A DNA stretch of 64,000 nucleotides, taken from NCBI GenBank assembly GCA_016098155.1, contig JAAAJB010000105.1, positions 1 to 64,000 on the forward strand. Reading direction: 5' to 3'. Shown one piece after another: positions 55,601 through 64,000 of this stretch (its first letter is position 1; the number at the start of each line of letters is the position of its first letter). The stretch comes from Actinomortierella ambigua (Eukaryota; Mortierellomycota; Mortierellomycetes; Mortierellales; Mortierellaceae). Under the pieces are notes generated by a model that saw nothing but the letters and a program-made list of their open reading frames with translations, was not told the DNA's origin and did no database searches. Made by a program: the position numbers and the translations under genes.

Positions 55601-57066
55601 GATCCATGCCTGATAATCGAGATAACTTCTCGGCGTTGGCGTCTCCTCACTCACACTCATTTACTTCAAACTTGCATCCACAACAACAGCAGCCACACCA
55701 ACAGGTACAGCAGCAGCATCTCCACGGAACTCAGACCCACCACCAGGCATTTACGGGCCATCATCACCTGCAACATGCCCTTAGCTCACAGACCCTAGCT
55801 GGCCGCCAGGCTGCTGTTCAACACCCTTCAGATCAGGTGTGGCCACAAGGAAGATATCACCAGTACCATCACCATCGGTCATCCTCTGACTCAGTGACAC
55901 AACAGCTTCACGCCTCTCCGTCCCTTTCAAGGCTGTTCCCCACAGATGGCGCATACGAGTCATACAACCGCTATCGATCGTCCGCAACGTTTTCAGAGGA
56001 CATGGACGAGCGGGCCAGTCTCAGTGGCAACGATTCGCTTATGTTTTCCTCTAGCGCCACAAACCTTTTTTCCCAAGATGAAGGCGCTTCCAGAAGCATG
56101 GAGTCTACAGGAGTGTCTCAGAACAAACCACTACAGCGCCCGTCTTCGAGTGCTTCCCAGCACCTCTCGCGGGTCGGGGCTCATAAATCCGGCACGGAGG
56201 GTGGTGAAACTGGTGGCAGCATCGGCGTTGGCACAAGTGACGAGCAACACGACAGCAACATGGCCGTTGACGATGACGAAAAAGGCCATAGCAGCGACCA
56301 AGCGACCGCGGCCCGGGCGGAACACCAGTCTCATTCATATTCATCGCAACCTATTGTTCACCCTCCTGCTCCGCCAGCGATGTTGCAACCTGCCCCAATG
56401 ACGCGCCATTCGTTTCCAGGGTACTACCAACACCCATCGCTGTATCATCTGAGCCATCCGTTTTCGCTGCAAAGCACCTCGCAGCTGTTCCAGCAAGTAC
56501 CGTCGTACCTTTACCCAGCAGACCACTCCAGAGAGGGTATGATTCAACGACCCCCTAGTCAGCCTTCGTTTTCGTCGTCGTCGCAGCATTTTGGTCTCGA
56601 CCTCCCACCACTTCAAAGGTCTGCCTCACAAAATCTAGCTCTTGGATCGTACAGCGGAACCAGCCCTTTTGGTGCGCCACCACCATCGTCCTCGAGTGCT
56701 CGTCACGATGTCGACCATAAGGGGGAGCGAGAGGTTGTTGTTGGCCAGAATCAAGGCCAGGGTCAGAATCAAGTTCAGGGTCAGGACCAAAGCCAGGAAC
56801 AGGAACAGGAACAGGGACAGAATCAGGACCAGGACCAGGATCAGATCATGTCGAATGATCCAGACCCAGGTTTGCTATCGGACACTCAGCCCCTGTCAAC
56901 GGAAGACCAAGCGAGCAGTGGGTATCGTTTATCCCTAGCTACGGAAGGGGGGCCAGAGTCGTCTGAGAGCGACGCGACTGAGACTACCCATGCATCTGGT
57001 CAAGGAGGCAACGCGAGAGGTCGAGCCCTTTGCAAATCATCTTCGCTAGCACATCTGCTGCATTAA
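52349..57066 (+). CDS. Large disordered protein with integrase-type HHCC zinc domain
   Basis: Two exons, 52349-53680 and 54256-57066, give 1380 residues. After a polyglutamine block and Ser/His/Gln-rich disorder, a folded region starts near 350 ('EFMQLIDDYLLSLSPKKREK', then 'RFWAKKMFTL', 'CLYDVLVYCHRKSAHGGRDK'). It contains the retroviral-integrase H2C2 pattern His430-x4-His435-x28-Cys464-x2-Cys467, with 'YSWVPKELIARFVKSCPLC' across the splice. No reverse transcriptase, RNase H or DDE core is present, so this looks like a domesticated Ty3/gypsy integrase N-domain used for DNA or protein binding. The 900-residue C-terminal part is His/Gln/Ser-rich and ends in a QGQNQ/QEQEQ/QDQDQ array (about 1265-1295). 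The 575-nt intron is five times longer than others here. A transcriptional regulator is likely but unproven. Confidence 0.78.
52586..52651 (+). repeat. CAG/CAA polyglutamine tract
   Basis: About 22 consecutive Gln codons with interspersed CAA near residue 80-101 of the integrase-domain protein. Confidence 0.85.
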
Positions 57067-58035
57067 GCCTGCCCCCCTTTTTTTTATGTTGACTTCGCCT
57101 GTTTTGGATAATCGAGGTCTTTTTCTCATGCTGTATGACCCCTCCTTTCTCTTTCTTTCTTCTTTCATCCATCCTTGCTTGCCTGCCTTCATGCGTTCTT
57201 GTCTTCCCTCCCGCCACTTCTCTCTCTGCCTCTCCCTCCGTCTCTCTTTCTCTCTCGTTTGCTTCACATTTTTGCATTCAGCATGTATACCCTTCGCCTG
57301 TCTCAGAGTGAAAATCTGGTTTCCGTTGTACTTTTATGCATCCCTTCACCTCTCTTTGTTATGATCTCTTTCTTCACCGTTATGACTTTATGATATGATC
57401 AAGCCACATCCACCCCACCTTGTACCACAGCCCCTCTCTCTTCCATGCTCACACATATACTTTTCAGCGTGGCACTCACGCATGCCTCAATAAATGACAC
57501 GTTCCGAATTTTATACCGAAAAAACTGCTGCAGCAAGTAATGTACAGAACTCGAGGTTAACCGAACCCCTTTTCCCCTTCCCCTTGCGATATGGCCCAAC
57601 TAATTGGAGACGCGTGAGCCTCGTTGCAGGCGTTCTGTTTGGTTGTATCATGGCCAAATCGAGCTCAACAGCAACAGTGTTTGTGTACATACAGGACACA
57701 AGCACTCGTCCCCCTTTCTTCTCCCTCTTTTTTTTTGTCTCTCCCCTAGCCACATGCACCCCTATTTTTCCAAACTCTCCAAGGTCGTGACAATAATGGT
57801 GCTGTGTATGTATTTGTGTCCTTTGTACCCTTGTTTGTGGCCTGCTGACTTGTTAAAGAAAAAGGAGCTGTCATTCTGCCCAGGGATGCGTCAGTCACCT
57901 ATAATCCTTGATACACCCCGATGCCTGCCTGCTCTTCACTTCTCTCTCTTGCCTCTTCTCAGCACTAAATTCCATTTTCTTCGTCTCACACACACTCTCT
58001 TACTCTCTTTCCTCTCTTTCGTAAACACACACACA

Positions 58036-58087
<52 letters not shown>

Positions 58088-58251
58088 TCCTCGTTCCACT
58101 GTTCCCTCTCTTTCTTCAACTGCTACGGCCTCCATTCGCCACAATAGCATTTCATCCACCACACTTGCCGACTGTATTGTTTAACCGCCATTGTATTGTT
58201 TCCTTGTAACAGTTACAACATTCCGTTGCTAAAGGACCGAGGGTAGTCATT
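57067..58251. other. Intergenic, CT-rich leader
   Basis: AATAAA at 57489-57494 is a poly(A) signal for the upstream gene. From 57930 to 58140 the coding strand becomes CT-rich, ahead of the ATG at 58252. No supported gene. Confidence 0.5.
58039..58088 (+). repeat. (TC)n dinucleotide tract
   Basis: About 50 bp of nearly pure TC, next to a short (CA)n at 58025-58036, about 165 nt upstream of the start of the eIF4A-like gene. Confidence 0.85.
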
Positions 58252-61200
58252 ATGTCCCATCCCACACTAGCCGAACTTTCGTTGGCGCTGAGCCATGTCC
58301 AAACCTTGTTGTCGGACCTGACAGCAGAGGTCAAGGTGATTGCAACCGGGATCGCGCATCTAGTACATGAAGAGAAGGCCGCCAAGGAGCAAACTCGTGA
58401 GGACGACAAGGAAGATGAGCTGGACTACCTGGATGTAGACCCTTGGTCGAACGTCAACGAGCAGGAGCGGGCTAGTGCATTTGCCTCGGATTATGATGAA
58501 GACGATGATCACGGCTACGGGCGCGAGGACGATGATGATGGTAACGGCCACAAACGGTCGATTGCCACGACTGGCGCGGCAGCTGGAAGTGTAGCAGCGT
58601 CAGCTTTGGCCCGAAACAATACGGGTAAGAAGACGCGCAAGGACAGCATTCGCTCGCTCTTGCAGCGCCGGCCTTCGACGGTCAAGGATGAGACAAAGGC
58701 ATTGGCACGCATCCTTAGTCAAAAGGGGGGTAGTTCTCTGCGGCAGTCGACCACCTCAAACTCGGAGAGTCCAGACCAACATCAGCAACCTACACCGTCG
58801 TCCTCTCCTGATGAGTTGTTCGAAAGCGGTACGATCACAGGGTCAGGGGGCATGCGGTCAACGGGCAGCGGAAACACTGCCACCCCCTCGGATCAGCGAC
58901 AAGAGTACAACAACACCCCACAGGAGGGAGAATCTGTCCCTCACACCATCACAGTGCAAACCCGCAATGTCCAAAAGTATGCGCTCGCCTTCACAAAACC
59001 CTCAGCTCCTCAAAGCGTGACAGCTCCATCGTTGTCCACACTGGCCAGTCAACCATTGCCATCGATCGCAGGAAGCGGTTCAGGACCGAGCACACCTAAC
59101 GCAGCCTCACCTCCCAACAACCCTCCGCCCTTTTGGAGGTCTTCGACTATGCCGATTCCGGCTACAGAGAGCAATGTGAGCCGTCCTCACTCGGCTAACA
59201 GTGCCTACTCTGCCTTGGAAGGCAACGGCAGACAAAATGCCACTTCAACGGTAAGATTTAGTTTATTGTTAGCATTGTGTGCATTGGTCTTCTTTTTTTT
59301 AGAATTGGAGATAGAGGAGTGGTGCTAATATTTATTACAACCTATTCTTTTTTTTTCTCTCTCTTGGCTACTGGCACAGCATGCTTCGCGGAAATCCATT
59401 GACGCAAGGTCTCTCACATCAGATCACTATAGTTTCATGGGCAACAGCAACTCTCAGGAGCGCAAGGCTGGCGGTAACCCCGTACTCCATCCCGGTGTCG
59501 GCAGGGACCCCGTGCACCAGACGTTCCGACCACCGCAGTCATCGTCGGCGACCCATGTGGAGCGGGTAGAGTCGGTCGACTGTTTCAGCAAGCTTGGCCT
59601 CTCACCAGAGTTGCTGCGCGGTATCTATGCCTATGGTCTCAAGGTGCCGACGTTCCTCCAGCAACGGGGCATTCCCATGATCATGACGCGCCAGGACGTT
59701 CTTGCGCAGACCAAGCCTGAGATTGCCAAGACGGTGACCTACTCGATTCCGTTGCTACATTTCCTGACTTTGCCTGCAACATCCATCCATCCCCAACTGA
59801 TCATCCTGTGCTCCAACCATGACCTGTGCTTGCATGTCCAGCGTGTGTTGCTTGCTCTGGCAAGATTCATGCCAACCATCTCGTGTCTGATCTGTGCCGA
59901 CGGCGACAATGCAACTATTTCTCATGGTACCATCTCTACTACCCAGGTCAAACTCCAACAGCAACAACAACATCAACAAGGTAGAGGTCCAACAGCCTCG
60001 TTCAGCGGCGCCAATACCTATAACAAGCGGCATAGCACACCAAACACATTCACTCCTGCGACTGAATACCTACCTCCGATTGCCGCACATGTGGTGATTG
60101 GCACGCCTTCCAAGGTCCTGCACATGTTGAGGACAAGGCAGATCAGCACCAAGGCCCTCAAGACCCTCCTTCTCGAAAATGCCGATGTATTGTTGCTAGC
60201 ACCCTTCAAGGAGGCCACAATAGCTTTGATGTCCATGATTCGTGAGGTTCCCAATCCAGGAACAAACGGCTATTCAACGGCTGGCCGTATGAGCTCCAAC
60301 ACCGCGACTGCACCCTCGGGTGGTAGTATGGCCTCTCCCCCAAACTCAGGACCTACGTCGCCTGTTTCGATGGCTGTTGCTGCACTCAATGGCCGTATCA
60401 TGACTGCCAACGGAGGCAGCACATCACCATCAGGAGGAACTGGAGCAGGAACAGGAGCCACGGCGGCTCATGATATCAATGGTCGCTCAACCTCGCCCTT
60501 AAAGAGTCCAATGCAACAACAGCAACAACAACAGCCAAACCAAGTCCAATACATCTTCCTCTCGACGGACGTGCCATCATACGTGCTTGATTATGTGGCA
60601 CAGTACATGCTACAGCCGACCAAGGCACTGGTGAAAGGACATGATCTGGCGCTCAAGGGGATCTTGCAGTTTTACCGGTACCTAACGTTGGATGACGATG
60701 ACTGGCGTGCCGAGACTTTGTGCGACATCCTGGAGGACAGTGGCGTGCATCACGCCGTAGTATTCTGCAATTCGGCTACTTCTGTCGATCGTGTCTTACG
60801 GAAAGTGTGGCAGCGGAACCAAGCGCGTGCCATCGGACTGGTGAGTATCTTTGTTGCGAGTATAAAAAGGAAAGAGTTGCAAAGCGAGGGGAGGGGGAGG
60901 GGGGAGGGAGAGAACGGAGAATTAAGGATGATTCTAATTTCAACCACGAACTAAATTTTTTTTTGTTTCATTTATGGGCATATTGATATACTTTAGCACG
61001 ATGATATGGACATCATCGCAAAGAAGAATGCTCTTGGTGTGTTCCGACAAAAGGCCTCAGCAACATACTTGGTGACAACAGATGCCCTAGTCAAGGATCT
61101 TGAGATCCTGGGAGTGCCTCTCGTGGTTAGCTATGAAGTGCCTGCGATCTCGAATTACATTTCACGCGTCAAGTGGATTGATCGCACAGGTGGGCGAATC

Positions 61201-61440
61201 GGAATCAAGATCTCCCTCGTCGACGGACAACGTGGCGAGGCCGGCGCCCTACGTGCTATCCAACAGCACTACAGGACGCCTATAGACGACATGCCTGTAA
61301 GTTTCTGTGTGTGAGAGGAGTGGAAGGCGTGTAGGGATTGTTCGTTTTGTGTTTAGAGAGGGGCAAGTTGACGATCTGACAAACTTTCTAAACCATAATT
61401 CACCTCATAGGCAAGCATTGCAGATTTGATCATCAACTGA
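58252..61440 (+). CDS. Catalytically degenerate eIF4A-like protein (pseudohelicase)
   Basis: Exons 58252-59250, 59380-60840, 60997-61296 and 61411-61440 give 929 residues. The first 390 are acidic then Ser/Pro-rich and unlike eIF4A. From about 405 the protein follows eIF4A step by step ('LLRGIYAYG' is identical to the window's eIF4A). The helicase motifs are broken. 'AQSGTGKT' became 'AQTKPEIAKT' (441-451). PTRELA is lost, TPGR is now 'TPSK' and DEAD is 'ENAD' (599-602). SAT is 'STD' (728-730), and 'HRIGRGGR' became 'SRVKWIDRTGG' (876). The scaffold remains: 'GILQFYRYLTLDDDDWRAET', 'HAVVFCNSATSVDRVL', and the end 'DDMPASIADLI'. Two low-complexity inserts (about 521-556 and 625-718) enlarge it. 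ATP binding and unwinding look impossible. It may compete with or scaffold eIF4A partners such as eIF4G. AATAAA is at 61523. Confidence 0.82.
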
Positions 61441-61805
61441 GGGTGAAGGAGAAGGAAAAAGAGAGAGAGAGAAGAGTGTGTGTGTCTCCTATGGACATCC
61501 TTTCGCGTAAAGACCAATGTAGAATAAATAACAGCAGCCATCGTACAAGCCTATCTTTTAGTCGCCGTGGTGAGTGTACGGCCATGCTGCAGACTAGCGA
61601 GTCTGAGTGTGCTTACCTTGTCACATCTGACATTTTTCTGTTTGTAAACAATTTGTGACGAGACTTGCATTGCAAAAATGATATAACACCCTTATTGTTT
61701 TGTCTGCAAAAAATAAAACCTGTCGCCCCCCCGTATGTTCCCAATCATTCATTTCTCTCTCCTCCCCTCTTTTTCCCCACTCTCATTCATCCCCACTCTC
61801 ACATC
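61441..61805. other. Intergenic, no gene
   Basis: Short region with the 3' end of the eIF4A-like gene (AATAAA 61523-61528) and a CT-rich leader (61740-61800) for the next gene. Confidence 0.5.
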
Positions 61806-63650
61806 ATGAGCTACTACTCCCTTACAAGCCAGCGTCTTCGAGAATGGCGCCGCAAGCTCACCCTGTACAGTGATCCCTATGATGACTATGATGACGAATA
61901 TGACCGATCCGAATCGAACGACGACCAATCCTGCGACGACGCTGACGAGGGTCATGCATGGGCGTCTTCGGCCAACGAACAACAACAACAACAGCAGCCC
62001 AAGTCCCACACCAAAGCAACAATACCTACCAGCACACAGAGCAAAAGTCGAGACCAGGATGACGGCAACGACGACCCCAGTCCTCCACAAGCAACTCGAG
62101 GTCGCGGTCGTGGTCGCGGTCGTGGTAGGCGAGGGAGGGGCGGCGGCAGGGCCACTGGAGACAGTCATGACAGTCAAGCACAAGGAGAAGAGCCCTCCGC
62201 TCCCGTCTCTGTCCCTGAGCAAAGCGGTGGGCATGTGCCTCTCGAACCACCCCCTTCTTCTTTGCCGAATCAGCCTGGAGCCCCACCACGTGCAAAGCCA
62301 GGGGCGACCAGGGGCCGCGCGAACGTCCGTGGTCGCGGACGAAGAGGAGCTGGGAAGGAGGTCGGCATCGGTCGACATACAACCCAAGGGACACCAAAGA
62401 TTGAAGAAGAGATTACAACACCCCTGCCGCCACTATCAACAGCCGCTGACAATGCTACCAATGCAACAGAGGCTGCAGAGGCAATAAAGCAGGATGGGGA
62501 GCAGTCAGGAGAAGCAGTCATGTCGCCTTTGGTCCATATGAGCGTGGGCACAGCATCAACCTCCACAATACAGGATGCAACTCCATCGTGGAAAGAGAGC
62601 CGACACTCTACACCCTTCACCAACCCCATCCCTCCAAAGAAGCGGGGCAGGCCAAGCAGTATCCTTCATAGTCATGGACACCCAGAAAGCAGTCATGAGG
62701 GCGCTGGAAAGGGGTCTGTCAGTACAGTAGACAATGGGCCAGCAGCAGTGCCCAGTTCTCCAAGCAAGCGTGGTCGACCGAGTCGAGCCTACGTATCAGA
62801 AGGCCAGAAGCGTACCAATTCGGACTTAACGGAGGAAAATGGTCGAGAAGGCAATGCTGAGGCAGTAGAGACATCAGCGATGGAGGAGGTTGTGGCAGAG
62901 GGACAGAAATCATTACCGCCACGCGTAGAGGAAGCGGAATCAAACCCTAGCTCTCCAAGAAAGCGAGCACGAACAGGCAACAGCAACAGCGGCAACAGCA
63001 ACAGCAACAATATCAATAGCAGCAGCGGCAATGTCATTAGCAACAACGACAATAGCGACAGCAGCAATGTCATTAGCAACAGCAGTAAAAGCGACGACAA
63101 CAGTGTGAATAGCAACAACGGCAATAGCAGTATTAACGACGGCGACATCAATAACACTAATGACAACCAGGTTCAAACAACCATTACGACTGACGCCACT
63201 TTGTCTGCCACGACACCAGCGATAACTGAGACCATCAGCACGACCACGACCACGGCTGCGACTATTTCCGCTCCCGGTTCTGCTGCCACGCCCGTAACTC
63301 CCACAAATAACAACAATGATAACAACGATCACAACAACAACAACAACATACCCTCAAGTGCGACTCAGCCGCTGAAGCGAGTCTACATCAATGAAAAGAC
63401 CAAGGAGCCTCGAGCGGAGCGATTGAATCGTCAGATCCTGCACATGCCGGCGAAACTGGACAAGCGACGGAGTTGTCATCTGTGCAGTTTTGTGGGCAAA
63501 AAGGACGAAAAGGGCGAGAAGAAGCAGATTTTGACCCAGTGGCGATGTAAAGGGTGTGATGCCCATCTCTGCTTGACGGGCGAACGCAATTGCTTTGCGC
63601 TCTTTCATGAGATGAAGGATCTGGCGCCCTTGAGAGAATACTCGGGTTAA
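61806..63650 (+). CDS. AT-hook protein with PiggyBac-transposase-like C-terminal zinc finger
   Basis: A single 614-codon exon. The start 'MSYYSLTSQRLREWRRKLTL' is helical and acidic Asp/Glu stretches follow. A Gly-Arg run ('RGRGRGRGRGRRGRGG', about 100-120) resembles RGG/AT-hook segments. Two AT-hooks are clear ('KKRGRP' near 280 and 'SKRGRP' near 322). An Asn/Ser-rich low-complexity block leads to the C-terminal finger, Cys557-x2-Cys560, Cys581-x2-Cys584, Cys589, Cys596 and His601 ('RRSCHLC', 'WRCKGCDAHLCL', 'CFALFHE'). This Cys/His spacing is that of the zinc finger ending PiggyBac-type transposases, which reads DNA at transposon ends. There is no DDE catalytic domain, so it is probably a domesticated DNA-binding protein of the nucleus. 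AATAAA at 63669-63674 lies 19 nt after the stop. Confidence 0.78.
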   Translation: MSYYSLTSQRLREWRRKLTLYSDPYDDYDDEYDRSESNDDQSCDDADEGHAWASSANEQQQQQQPKSHTKATIPTSTQSKSRDQDDGNDDPSPPQATRGRGRGRGRGRRGRGGGRATGDSHDSQAQGEEPSAPVSVPEQSGGHVPLEPPPSSLPNQPGAPPRAKPGATRGRANVRGRGRRGAGKEVGIGRHTTQGTPKIEEEITTPLPPLSTAADNATNATEAAEAIKQDGEQSGEAVMSPLVHMSVGTASTSTIQDATPSWKESRHSTPFTNPIPPKKRGRPSSILHSHGHPESSHEGAGKGSVSTVDNGPAAVPSSPSKRGRPSRAYVSEGQKRTNSDLTEENGREGNAEAVETSAMEEVVAEGQKSLPPRVEEAESNPSSPRKRARTGNSNSGNSNSNNINSSSGNVISNNDNSDSSNVISNSSKSDDNSVNSNNGNSSINDGDINNTNDNQVQTTITTDATLSATTPAITETISTTTTTAATISAPGSAATPVTPTNNNNDNNDHNNNNNIPSSATQPLKRVYINEKTKEPRAERLNRQILHMPAKLDKRRSCHLCSFVGKKDEKGEKKQILTQWRCKGCDAHLCLTGERNCFALFHEMKDLAPLREYSG

Positions 63651-64000
63651 ACGAACAGAAAAACAAAAAATAAAAGATAGTGACGACAACATCATCTCGA
63701 TAGTTTTCCCACTCTTTCTGCTTTCACCCTTTACCCTAATATTTTGCTGGCACATTTCTTCCTCCACCTCCCCATCCTCCCCCCCATACGGATTTCATGC
63801 CAATGGCGAGATAGAATTATAAAAGGGATCCTTGAGAATGAGTGCTCGTCGGCGGCATCGTAAGCATCACTACCAATCACTACCATTGTTTCCAAAATGA
63901 AAAAAAAATTGGGTACAAGATACATGCGACACCGATAGAAAGTATAAGGCCATCGAGAGGCAATTGCGGCATGGTCAGCCATGGGCTCCGGACAAAAATT
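63651..64000. other. Right-end intergenic
   Basis: 3' flank of the AT-hook gene. An ATG at 63981 could start a plus-strand gene cut by the window end, but six codons are too few to judge. The 83-codon minus frame 63731-63982 has no domain. Confidence 0.4.

Overview
The window is nuclear DNA from a fungus. It carries short introns (mostly 90-120 nt, GT-AG) interrupting conserved eukaryotic genes. It also has long serine/threonine-, glutamine- and arginine-rich low-complexity regions, pyrimidine-rich leaders, and a fungal-type mannosyltransferase and Set5. Gene style and content suggest an early-diverging lineage such as Mortierellomycotina; that placement is inference. One 8-base gap of N lies at 46535-46542.

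Left third (1-21000). This part is unstable and relic-rich. It opens with the end of an F-box/LRR-like gene. Three diverged, broken copies of one gene follow (A 1436-4310, B 7124-9627, C 20219-20990). They carry the start of a kinesin motor domain and the coiled-coil and basic tail, but no motor core. Between the copies lie a small secreted protein (5283-5714), a 2034-codon Vrl1/VARP-like endosomal protein with VPS9, ankyrin, PX and BAR regions (10114-16725), and Rab GDP-dissociation inhibitor, whose first coding exon is only the ATG (17030-19008).

From 21000 to 26000 there is a long gene-poor stretch. A small unknown phosphoprotein-like gene follows (25988-26957), then a 1482-residue low-complexity protein with polyglutamine, an RD/RE repeat and a C-terminal zinc knuckle (28231-32994).

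The middle (33500-50200) is conserved core fungal biology. It holds translation factor eIF4A, the replication protein A large subunit with two ACGCGT sites upstream, a GT15 mannosyltransferase, a thioredoxin-fold protein, and a tight divergent pair: a Set5-like SET/MYND methyltransferase and an NSUN5/Rcm1-like rRNA methyltransferase.

The right end (52300-63700) holds three unusual regulators. One is a 1380-residue protein with an integrase-type HHCC zinc domain. One is an eIF4A-derived protein in which nearly every catalytic helicase motif has been lost. One is an AT-hook protein ending in a zinc finger like that of PiggyBac transposases. The catalytically degenerate eIF4A paralogue (58252-61440) is the strongest candidate for undescribed biology, followed by the motor-less kinesin family and the two proteins that look domesticated from mobile elements. 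Exon boundaries were worked out by hand from splice signals, frame and family conservation; none was confirmed with transcripts.
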